DNA of 19,573 nt from Desulfobacterales bacterium (lineage in GTDB: Bacteria; Desulfobacterota; Desulfobacteria; Desulfobacterales; JAFDCJ01). Location: NCBI GenBank assembly GCA_020345785.1, contig CP070771.1, forward strand, positions 7,143,715 to 7,163,287, read 5' to 3'. A program made the position numbers and the translations under genes. How positions within the stretch are numbered: the first letter of the stretch is position 1; the number at the start of each line of letters is the position of its first letter. The notes under the pieces were generated by a model. It made no database searches. It was not told the origin of the DNA and saw only the letters and a list, made by a program, of their open reading frames with translations. Positions 1 to 6,513 of the stretch are shown here, in pieces.

Positions 1-398
1 GCGCCGCGGGGGCCGTCTTCGCTCGAAATGTAGGGGCCTTCAATGTGAATCCCGGCCACCGCAGCGGACAAATCCGGTGTGGTCTCCATGGCCTGCACCA
101 ACGTTTGCAGATTTTTCACCATCCGCCTCTGGGGATTGGTAATGATCGTGGGTACGTGTCGCGCGGTTCCGCCGGCCGCCAGGAGATCGACGATACGCTG
201 CAGGTGTTCGGCCGCAAAGTCCTCGGAGCTGTAGTCGCAGCCGGCGCAGCCGTTTACTTGAAGATCGATGAAACCTGGAGAAATATATGGGGCATCCTGA
301 GGGACATCGGCAGGATTGATATCGACCACCCGGTCGTTTTCAATAGACAGATACAGGCCCTTTCCCGTAACAACCGAGCGTCCGGTTAATTCGATCAT
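1..398 (-). CDS. nagA: N-acetylglucosamine-6-phosphate deacetylase, N-terminal part (cut by window edge)
   Basis: The reverse-strand reading begins MIELTGRSVVTGKGLYLSIE and stays open to base 1 (about 132 codons). It shows the amidohydrolase-family entry PGFIDLQVNG (about residues 44-53), where the metal-binding His-x-His of many relatives is replaced by Gln-x-Asn as is usual in NagA. The NagA signature GIHIEGPYIS followed by GPRGA lies near the edge. NagA removes the acetyl group from GlcNAc-6-phosphate in the cytoplasm, feeding amino-sugar catabolism or cell-wall recycling. The start is supported by a G-rich Shine-Dalgarno stretch just upstream (complement of 400-410). The catalytic C-terminal two thirds lie outside the window, so intactness cannot be judged. 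The gene is divergent from the degraded toxin-antitoxin remnant beside it. Confidence 0.9.
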   Translation of the reverse strand, partial: MIELTGRSVVTGKGLYLSIENDRVVDINPADVPQDAPYISPGFIDLQVNGCAGCDYSSEDFAAEHLQRIVDLLAAGGTARHVPTIITNPQRRMVKNLQTLVQAMETTPDLSAAVAGIHIEGPYISSEDGPRG

Positions 399-542
399 GG
401 TCGCCCCCCGCTTAGCCGTCCCCGACTTGCTCATCGTCCTATGGAACTAATCAACTCGACGGTTCGATGACAAGTTGTCTGTTGGATAATAGATGGTGGA
501 TGGCGTCATATAATAAGATTTGGCGCTTTCTGTCAAGAGTGT

Positions 543-722
543 GGATTTATCCAACGGGTCACCGTAGGAATGATTGTCGGTCTCGTAGCCTCAGGGCATG
601 GCAAAAAAGACATCCTGGAAATGTACCCTTATCTCGAAGGTGAAGATTTAGATGAGGCGCTTCGATATGCAGCTTGGCGCGTCGAAGAAATAGACCTGCC
701 GGTCAGGATAGGTTCTGGATGA
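543..722 (+). pseudogene. DUF433 antitoxin-like remnant, N-terminus missing
   Basis: From about 543 the frame reads GFIQRVTVGMIVGLVASG and continues through ILEMYPYLEGEDLDEALRYA to a TGA at 720-722. This matches the C-terminal two thirds of DUF433 proteins, small helix-turn-helix-like antitoxins whose usual pattern is IRG-x-R-I-T-V followed by a YPYLE-x-EDI-x-x-AL-x-YAA helix. The normal first 20-30 residues (the I-T-x-x-P...G-x-P-x-IRG part) are not recognisable upstream. An internal ATG at 570 would give only 50 residues. The stop overlaps the next ATG by four bases (719-722), the usual antitoxin/toxin coupling. It is most likely an inactivated antitoxin. The family assignment comes from recognised sequence pattern only. 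Confidence 0.6.
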
Positions 723-853
723 AAATCATCATAGACATGAATTTATCGCCGGAGGTATTGACATCAGCCGGTAACGAATGTCTCCACTGGTCGGAGGTTG
801 ATCTGGCAAGCGCATCTGATCGAGAAATTTTGTACTACAAGATCTTTTTGTGA
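719..853 (+). pseudogene. DUF5615 (PIN-like) toxin remnant, C-terminus missing
   Basis: The frame starts MKIIIDMNLSPEVL and contains LHWSEVDLASASDREILYY before a TGA at 851-853, giving 44 residues. DUF5615 PIN-like toxins normally begin M-K-x-L-x-D-x-N-L-S-P, have HWS-x-V then APD-x-E-I-x-x-x-A, and run to about 110 residues. The segment linking the LSP and HWS blocks is also shorter than usual. The second half, including the F-T-x-D-x-D-F motif expected for the nuclease-like site, is absent and I could not find it in the next bases in any frame. It follows the DUF433 remnant with an ATGA overlap, so the pair is a decayed type II toxin-antitoxin module. The downstream sequence is AT-rich and shows no recognisable coding continuation. 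Confidence 0.62.
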
Positions 854-1302
854 CTTTTTCGAAGCTAATTCTTCGATCACTTCTAATGTCAACGATTGAC
901 AGCCTAAAAAGCTGTGTGATATTCGAATTCTATGACTATATATTTCGATAAAAATCGAATTACAGATAGTTATTTTATCCCAAGGACGTCTCTCCAAATT
1001 GCTACAATGTAGTTATTTGGGATTATTTCTTGACAATAATTGCAACATTATGCAAATATACAGAAAAATCATCAACCAACCATGTCCTGTTGCCCGGAAG
1101 CGCAACGCTGATTACCCTCTCATTCGGAATCCCAACCTGAGCTGAGTCTCATCCCAAATCGAAATATATACAGCTGGTAGCTCTTCAATTTTTTAATTTT
1201 CTTATTGTTCTGAAATAGAACCGATTTCCCTTAAAACATAACCTAATAATCAGGTAAAGAATCAATGGAGAAGCCGCTCAAAATGTGCCTATCTATCTCC
1301 TG
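854..1302. other. AT-rich gap without a supportable gene
   Basis: No reading frame here resembles a known protein; the 77-codon reverse frame at 764-997 is low-complexity and overlaps the toxin remnant. A TTGACA sits at 1030-1035, but the best -10-like words after it (TATGCA at 1049, TATACA at 1057) are spaced 13 and 21 bases away, so I do not call a promoter. The composition is markedly more AT-rich than the metabolic genes to the right. Confidence 0.4.
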
Positions 1303-1322
1303 ACAGGACAGTTCTGTTCTGT
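1303..1322. promoter_or_regulatory. Imperfect 20-bp palindrome upstream of the exported protein gene
   Basis: ACAGGACAG-TT-CTGTTCTGT is a dyad with eight of nine pairs matching around a 2-base centre. It lies about 100 bases before the start at 1426, a reasonable place for a repressor or activator site. No clear -35/-10 pair could be assigned beside it, so the regulatory role is a guess. Confidence 0.3.
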
Positions 1323-1412
1323 TGGGAGTCATAATTTTTGTTTGGACAAAACCATACACATTCTGACAGCCGAAATCAGGGAGGAGATCTCTACACCAAT
1401 TTAACTTTTCGA

Positions 1413-1420
1413 AAGGAGGA
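1413..1420 (+). promoter_or_regulatory. Strong ribosome binding site
   Basis: AAGGAGGA lies five bases before the ATG at 1426. It is a near-perfect anti-16S complement and fixes the start of the exported protein. Confidence 0.85.
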
Positions 1421-1425
1421 ATGAT

Positions 1426-1923
1426 ATGTCTTGGTCAAAAATACATACAATGGCAGCTGTGATTGTTTTTGTATTTGGGATAGCTACTATCGACAGTGCA
1501 GTGGCTGGAGAGAAACAGAAGATTAAGGCGCACGGTGCACAGTTTACCGTTAAGTCGCATCAGATTGAAGTTGGAGACGATGAAGGACATGTAATCGTCA
1601 TATGGGAGAATGCAACTATCTACTTTAGTGAAATCACTGGTGAGAGATCAACTCAAAGAGGCGTGGGTTTCGCTGATATTAACCCCAAAACTGGAGAGAT
1701 GTTCGGTCAGGGATATGGAGTAGGAACCGATAAAGATGGCGATAAGACCATGTCAATTTGGGAAGGTAAACCTGCAGCAGAAAAGCAATGGAAAGGCACG
1801 TGGAAATATAAAAAAGGCACTGGTAAGTATGAAGGCATCAAGGGCGGTGGAACTTGGGCTTCTTATAGCTTGGGTCCTGAGCAGAGTTCTGTAGAAGTGG
1901 AAGGTGAAATGGAGACTCCATAG
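1426..1923 (+). CDS. Exported small protein of unknown function, possible allene-oxide-cyclase-like barrel
   Basis: This 165-residue protein begins with a classic Sec signal peptide: Lys5, a hydrophobic core at about 9-22, then AVA before Gly28 as a likely signal peptidase I site. The mature part (about 138 residues) is rich in Gly, Lys, Thr and aromatic residues with alternating polar/hydrophobic segments, as in an all-beta barrel. The block KGTWKYKKGTGKYEGIKGGG (about 123-142) resembles the G-T-G-K-Y-x-G-x-x-G pattern of small beta-barrel proteins of the allene oxide cyclase/DUF3224 kind; that resemblance is weak and suggests no enzyme activity. No Cys is present, so it is not a lipoprotein or disulfide protein. 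It has a very strong ribosome binding site and its own downstream terminator, suggesting a monocistronic, well-expressed periplasmic or secreted product. Confidence 0.75.
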   Translation: MSWSKIHTMAAVIVFVFGIATIDSAVAGEKQKIKAHGAQFTVKSHQIEVGDDEGHVIVIWENATIYFSEITGERSTQRGVGFADINPKTGEMFGQGYGVGTDKDGDKTMSIWEGKPAAEKQWKGTWKYKKGTGKYEGIKGGGTWASYSLGPEQSSVEVEGEMETP

Positions 1924-1961
1924 CGATTGTTTTGGGTGTCAAAGTCCAGGAGATCGATGAT

Positions 1962-1988
1962 AGGCAGGGTTTAATGACTCTGCCTTTT
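1962..1988 (+). terminator. Rho-independent terminator after the exported protein gene
   Basis: AGGCAGGG (1962-1969) pairs with CTCTGCCT (1978-1985) over eight positions including one G-T wobble, with an 8-base loop, followed by a T run (1985-1988). It begins 39 bases after the stop codon of the exported protein gene. Confidence 0.6.
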
Positions 1989-2108
1989 GGTGAAAATCGC
2001 TATATATCGTATTGGGAGTTATTAGTTATTGATTAAACGACAACCCGTCCCATTGCTTTTTTGGGTTTCGCCCTTAGGAATCCATATCGACGTCAGAGTT
2101 TCATTTCC

Positions 2109-2170
2109 GTAGTTGGGTTGATTCCGCCGCAGGCGGAACAGCATCATCGATCGGGCTCAACCCAACCTAC
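2109..2170. repeat. REP-like nested hairpin element
   Basis: Outer arms GTAGTTGGGTTGA (2109-2121) and TCAACCCAACCTAC (2157-2170) are complementary except for one bulged C. Inside, TTCCGCC (2122-2128) and GGCGGAA (2132-2138) form a perfect 7-bp stem with a GCA loop. The TTGGGTT core is typical of widely dispersed bacterial REP/BIME-type elements often mobilised by RAYT (Y1 HUH) transposases. No such transposase is in this window. It lies downstream of both flanking convergent genes and could also act as a bidirectional transcription or mRNA-stability element. Confidence 0.6.
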
Positions 2171-2290
2171 CCGAAATCGGAGCTTTTTCGTTCAGGCACT
2201 AGTTATTTGTTCATAGTCTACGAAGAATAAATTTCGGAATCATATTTCGCTTCCGGGAAAAGATACCAAAACATCATAGACACAGCTGCA

Positions 2291-2318
2291 ACCGACAACT
2301 AACAACTGACCACTGACC
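2291..2318. repeat. Degenerate ACCGACAACT/AACAACTGACC word repeat
   Basis: Three to four degenerate copies of a 7-10 base word (ACAACT, ACAACTGACC, CACTGACC) lie next to the 3' end of the FAD oxidoreductase gene. They belong to the same general class of gap-filling words seen elsewhere in the window, but with a different core. Confidence 0.4.
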
Positions 2319-2345
2319 TTCAATTGCGCTTCAGCTCAAATGAAT

Positions 2346-4790
2346 TTACATCCTCACCCTATCGCTCTGCGGATCGTAGGGCGGCTTGAGATGGACCTTG
2401 ATGGGATAGCGTTTGCCGGCAACATTTATTTCGTATCTACCCGACAGGATCCAGTCATCTTGGATGCCGTCGGGATTCTCGAGATAGCACATACCGATGG
2501 CACAACCGAACAGGTGGGAATAAGATCCATGGGTATTTTCGCCGGCGGGTATGCCGTCGCGGTAAATCGGCTCATCGTGGTATATCAAGGGCTCAGGATC
2601 CTCGATGGTAAAGGTCACCAGCTTGCGTTTAAGGCCGGTTTCCAGCTGCTTTGTCAAGGCCTGCCGGCCGATAAAATCGCCCTTGTCCATTTTAACGCAA
2701 AATCCAAGACCGGCCTCAAAGGGGGTATCGTCCGGGGTAATGTCCGCGCCCCAGTGTTTGTAGCCTTTTTCCAGGCGCAGCGAGTCCAGCGCGTGCAGCC
2801 CCACCAATTTGAGGTGATACTTTTCGCCGGCCGCCATCAGGGCATCAAAGACGTTGATTGAAAATTCGGTCGGTATGTAAAGCTCCCATCCCAGCTCGCC
2901 GACAAAGGACATTCTGACAGCCAGAGGTTTGGCATAGGCCACATCGATCTGCTGGGCGGTCGCAAAGGGAAAGGCGTCGTTGGAAAGGTCGGCATCGGTC
3001 AACTCGGCCAGCAGTTGCCTCGCGTTCGGCCCCATGATTGCCAGCATGCTGTAGGCGGAGGTTACATCCGTTAAAATCGCATGGGCGTTGTCGGGCAGAT
3101 GCCGCTGGATCCAGTCAAGATCCCGCGTTCCGGTAGCGCCCGGGGTGACGATAAAATATTTATCCTCTGCCAGCCGGGTGACGGTCACATCGGCTTCGAT
3201 CCCGCCGCGCTCATTTAACATCTGGGTGTAAACCACCTTACCCGCCGGCACATCGACGTTGTTGGCGCAGATGGTTTGCAGCGCGGCGGTCGCAGCGCGG
3301 CCCTGCAGCAGGAAGTTGGACATGGACGTCAAATCGTAGACTCCGACGTTTTCGCGCACCGCCATGTGCTCGGCCGCCGAGTATGGAAACCAGTTCTGCC
3401 GCCCCCAGCTGTATTCGTATGCTGCTTGAACCCCCTGCGGTGCAAACCAGTTGGCCCGCTCCCAGCCGGCCACCACCCCGAAACAGGCCCCGCGTTGTGC
3501 CAGTCGATCGTGAAACGGCGAACAGCGCGCATTGCGGGCCGTCCGGAGCTGTCTAAAAGGCCAGTGGTCGGCGTAAAGATTGCCGACGGCTTCGGTGACG
3601 CGGTCATACAGATACCGGTGGTTCGCCTGCCAGCTGTGAAAGCGCCGGATGTCCACCGCCCACAGGTCCTCTTCCGGATAGCCCTGATCCATCCACTGGG
3701 CCAAGGCCTTGCCGGCACCGCCGGCGCTGGTGATGCCCACCGAATTCATCCCGGCGGCCACAAAAAAGTTTTTCACTCCCGGGGCCTCCCCCAGCATGTA
3801 AGCCGTATCGGGCGTAAAACTCTCCGGCACCGTGGTCAGGCTGTTGACTTCCGCCTCCTCGAAGGCCGGTACTCTTTTGATGGCGTTTTTCATGAAAATT
3901 TCAAACTGGTCCCAGTCTTCCTGCAGTTGGGTATAGGCAAAGTCTTCGGGAATGCCTTTCGCGCCCCAGGGTTTGGCCACGGGTTCGAATCCGCCCATCA
4001 GCAAACCGCCCATTTCTTCCTTGACGTAAATATAGCCGTCCATGTCCCTTAAATAGGGCATGCCTTTGTACGTGCCTTCAATCGGGTTGGTGGACATGTG
4101 CATGTGCTCGGCCGCATGCAAAGGGATGCTGACCCCCACCATTTTACCGACCTGCCGGGCCCACATGCCGGCGCAATTGACGACATATTCGCAGGCGATG
4201 TCGCCCTGGTCGGTGCGAACGCCGGCAACAGCACCTTTTTTAAGCTGAATATCGACAACCTTCACCCCTTCAATAAGGTTGGCGCCCCCCATCCGCGCAC
4301 CTTTGGCGAGCGCCTGGGTGGTGTCCTCCGGATTGGTGTGCCCATCATTGGGTTGAAACCAGGCAGCCACCAGATCTTTGGTGTTTAACAGCGGAAACAG
4401 TCTGCGCGCCTCCTCCAGGCTGATTTCTTCCATCGGGATACCAAATGAGTGCGCCATGGCCATGGAGCGGTCAAATTCGCTTTTGCGAGCCTTGGTCTGC
4501 GCAACCCGGATGGAGCCGGGACGCTGGTAGCCGGTAGGCTGGCCGGTTTCCGCTTCCAGCCCTGCGTACAACTCAGCGCCGTACACGGCCAGCTTGGTCA
4601 GCGCGCTGTTTGACCAGAGCTGGCCCAGCAAACCGGCCGCGGCCCAGGAAGTGCCAGAGGCGATAGTTTTACGCTCAAGCAAAACCACATCCTGCCAGCC
4701 GATTTTACACAAATGGTAAGCAACACTGCAGCCGACAATCCCCCCGCCGATGATGACCACCCTGGTCTGGGTGGGTAGCTGTTTGGACAT
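2346..4790 (-). CDS. Dimethylglycine/sarcosine dehydrogenase-like FAD oxidoreductase with C-terminal GcvT-like folate domain
   Basis: The 814-residue product matches the DMGDH/SardH family in length and order: N-terminal DAO-type FAD domain with GGGIVG (15-20) and Glu39 for ribose binding, a linker/FAO_M region around residues 380-430 (RFHSWQANHRYLYDRVTEA), then an aminomethyltransferase (GcvT)-like domain with LDSLRLEKGYKHWGADITPD and FEAGLGFCVKM. Such enzymes oxidatively demethylate dimethylglycine, sarcosine or related N-methyl compounds, passing the methyl carbon to tetrahydrofolate as methylene-THF and electrons to an acceptor such as ETF. The start chosen is MSKQLPTQ at 4790, preceded by GGAGGA; an in-frame upstream Met would add 17 atypical residues. 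Oddity: where the animal enzymes have W-H-A-A-G with a covalent-FAD His, this protein has W49-A50-A-A-G, so FAD is probably non-covalent. The exact substrate cannot be fixed from sequence. Confidence 0.85.
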   Translation of the reverse strand: MSKQLPTQTRVVIIGGGIVGCSVAYHLCKIGWQDVVLLERKTIASGTSWAAAGLLGQLWSNSALTKLAVYGAELYAGLEAETGQPTGYQRPGSIRVAQTKARKSEFDRSMAMAHSFGIPMEEISLEEARRLFPLLNTKDLVAAWFQPNDGHTNPEDTTQALAKGARMGGANLIEGVKVVDIQLKKGAVAGVRTDQGDIACEYVVNCAGMWARQVGKMVGVSIPLHAAEHMHMSTNPIEGTYKGMPYLRDMDGYIYVKEEMGGLLMGGFEPVAKPWGAKGIPEDFAYTQLQEDWDQFEIFMKNAIKRVPAFEEAEVNSLTTVPESFTPDTAYMLGEAPGVKNFFVAAGMNSVGITSAGGAGKALAQWMDQGYPEEDLWAVDIRRFHSWQANHRYLYDRVTEAVGNLYADHWPFRQLRTARNARCSPFHDRLAQRGACFGVVAGWERANWFAPQGVQAAYEYSWGRQNWFPYSAAEHMAVRENVGVYDLTSMSNFLLQGRAATAALQTICANNVDVPAGKVVYTQMLNERGGIEADVTVTRLAEDKYFIVTPGATGTRDLDWIQRHLPDNAHAILTDVTSAYSMLAIMGPNARQLLAELTDADLSNDAFPFATAQQIDVAYAKPLAVRMSFVGELGWELYIPTEFSINVFDALMAAGEKYHLKLVGLHALDSLRLEKGYKHWGADITPDDTPFEAGLGFCVKMDKGDFIGRQALTKQLETGLKRKLVTFTIEDPEPLIYHDEPIYRDGIPAGENTHGSYSHLFGCAIGMCYLENPDGIQDDWILSGRYEINVAGKRYPIKVHLKPPYDPQSDRVRM

Positions 4791-4794
4791 AAGA

Positions 4795-4800
4795 TCCTCC
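4795..4800 (-). promoter_or_regulatory. Ribosome binding site fixing the FAD oxidoreductase start
   Basis: The reverse strand reads GGAGGA four bases before ATG 4790. It supports the MSKQ start over the in-frame ATG further upstream at 4841. Confidence 0.75.
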
Positions 4801-4908
4801 TTAATAATCACGCCTCCCCCAAAAAAAGGAAACCAACACATTAGCGCTAAGTTATTGTGTAATTATTTACAATTTGCATTTATACCATTCAAACCTGTTT
4901 TCAGAGAT

Positions 4909-5013
4909 GAACGTCGAACATCGAACGTCCAACATCGAATGTTGAAGGGTAAAGATGAAGAAAACAGACATTATTCGATGTTTAACGTTGGAAATTCGAT
5001 GTTCAATGTTCAT
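4909..5013. repeat. Inverted pair of CGAACATCGAACGTCC word arrays
   Basis: The left arm (4909-4943) consists of GAACGTCGAACATCGAACG-type words. The right arm (about 4974-5013) carries the reverse complement, TTCGATGTT...AACGTTGG...TTCGATGTTCAATG, around a roughly 30-base spacer. The same family recurs at 6238-6267 and 6391-6426, so it is a dispersed element. It sits in the divergent gap between the FAD oxidoreductase and the membrane protein, which must also contain both promoters. Confidence 0.7.
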
Positions 5014-5138
5014 TTTTTCAGTTCCTCCTATGCCAAAATAATTTACCGCTTATGGGAAGCCACCAGCCACCCTCATGAAAGGCAGGAACTAAAATTTTTC
5101 ATTTTTTTTAACAGGCAAAACCTGGTAAAGTCAATAGT

Positions 5139-6149
5139 ATGTCTCTTTCAGACGACCCAAATAGAATCCCAGAGGCTTCGGCCGGCAAAGATTCCATCAG
5201 CGCCCACCGCGCCTTTGTTTATGGTGCCTGCGGACCCGGGTTCGGTGAGATCTACGCCGGCGCCCGCTTGCGGGGTTATGCAACGCTGTCGCTTTTCATA
5301 TTTTTTACGATCTGGTTTACCTGGAATCTGGTCGGCATCATAAGAATCGTCGTGGGCCAGATATTTGACAGCCTCGACGGTTTGAAGCCGTTTATTTTGC
5401 CGGAGATGCCTTTTACCTCTGCTGCTATTTCTTTTTTCGGTATCTATTTTATCTGGTTGTGGGCCATGCTCTCCGCCGTCGAAGCGGCGACCAACAGACG
5501 CCAGAAAGCCGGCGCAGAAGCCCAGGCAAGCGTCGGGTGGGCGGCTGCGATTGCCTGGGTTTGCCCCGGCGCCGGTCAGGTTTACACCGCTGAGCGCCGC
5601 CTCGGGTTTATTCTTTTCGGCGCTTATCTTCTGGGCCTTCTGCTCATTGTTCCGGCTTACCTGCAATTGTTCCAGAGCATTTCCGAACTGGCCAAAAGCG
5701 GACAACTGCCGACCAATGATCCCCTGGCGGTTGTCGATATCGTCCACAAGCTTATCGCCAGAGTGAATTACAGCTTCGGCACGCTTTTTCAGGACGCGGT
5801 CAAGTATTTTTCCGTCGCCGGCACCATGGCGGCCTTAAGGCAGGGCCCCTTAAAAACGGACACCAAATGGTTAAGACCGTCAATGACTTACGTCGCCGCA
5901 CTCTTGGGACTCGGTTGGCTTTGTCCGGGATCGGGACAACTGCTGCAGGGACGCGAGAGACTTGGGTGGGGCTTTTTTGCCGGTTATGTCGGCAGCAAAC
6001 TTCTCATAGGACTTCTGCTGGGTCAGGACGTAATAACGGTTGAAAATGCTGATTTGCTGGCGTGGGTGTATGTGATTTTGCAGTGGGCCGCCATGATCGA
6101 GGCGCCATTGGCGATGAGAAAAGCAAAACGACCTGGTGAGTCCGAATAA
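5139..6149 (+). CDS. Multi-pass membrane protein with three CPGxGQ-type repeats, function unknown
   Basis: This 336-residue protein is very hydrophobic, with about six to eight likely membrane segments (for example near 47-75, 93-115, 155-178, 250-262, 275-295, 306-325). A short motif recurs three times: CGPGFGEIYAGARLRGY (31-47), CPGAGQVYTAERRLGF (142-157) and CPGSGQLLQGRERLGWG (262-278). Each copy precedes a membrane hairpin, with spacings of 111 and 120 residues. The motif resembles the P-G-x-G-Q-x-Y-x-G-x-x-x-x-G core of TM2 and DUF5683-like small membrane domains, so the protein looks like a triplicated version of that fold; the third copy lacks the Tyr. No catalytic residues are evident. 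The start is the ATG before SLSDDPNR; the ribosome binding site is weak. Its neighbours give no functional hint. Confidence 0.7.
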   Translation: MSLSDDPNRIPEASAGKDSISAHRAFVYGACGPGFGEIYAGARLRGYATLSLFIFFTIWFTWNLVGIIRIVVGQIFDSLDGLKPFILPEMPFTSAAISFFGIYFIWLWAMLSAVEAATNRRQKAGAEAQASVGWAAAIAWVCPGAGQVYTAERRLGFILFGAYLLGLLLIVPAYLQLFQSISELAKSGQLPTNDPLAVVDIVHKLIARVNYSFGTLFQDAVKYFSVAGTMAALRQGPLKTDTKWLRPSMTYVAALLGLGWLCPGSGQLLQGRERLGWGFFAGYVGSKLLIGLLLGQDVITVENADLLAWVYVILQWAAMIEAPLAMRKAKRPGESE

Positions 6150-6237
6150 ATAAGGATATATTAATATAGACTTTTTTACCATCCAACCTTAGTGACCACT
6201 GCTATAAAACTTCACTTGGACGGAACGCGAAGCGATT

Positions 6238-6426
6238 GAACGTCGAACATCGAACGTCCAATAATGATGGCGCTGCGCTTTATCGATTTTAAAACAAGCA
6301 AACTGCAAAATTTCCTAAGGTTGATTCGCTCTCGCAGCACCAGAGTGTGCGCCGATAGTAGTTTAGATTTTTTTTAAATAACAGCATACAATATTCGATG
6401 TTGGACGTTCAATGTTCGATGTTCAT
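6238..6426. repeat. Second inverted pair of CGAACATCGAACGTCC words
   Basis: GAACGTCGAACATCGAACGTCC at 6238-6259 is near-identical to the left arm at 4909. ATTCGATGTTGGACGTTCAA and following bases (6393-6426) form the complementary arm. The roughly 130 bases between have no recognised content. It fills the convergent gap between the membrane protein and recD2, and with the copy at 4909 it brackets the membrane protein gene. Confidence 0.7.
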
Positions 6427-6513
6427 AATCCCCTTTTCCGATCATACTATCCCCTTTTCAAACCAGCGGCTGGCCTGACCAATGACAGTGGCCATTGATC
6501 TTATCTCGAAAAA

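Noticed and set aside
764..997. 77-codon reverse ORF
   Set aside because: No family resemblance, no ribosome binding site, and it overlaps the recognisable toxin remnant on the other strand.
1030..1062. Sigma-70 promoter with TTGACA at 1030
   Set aside because: -10-like words are at 13 or 21 bases spacing, and the next gene starts nearly 400 bases away.
2340..2861. 173-codon forward ORF
   Set aside because: It is the antisense shadow of the well-supported FAD oxidoreductase and shows no family motif.
3979..3996. tRNA T-arm-like GGGTTCGAATCC string
   Set aside because: It lies inside the FAD oxidoreductase gene, encodes GGFEPV on the reverse strand, and has no cloverleaf around it.
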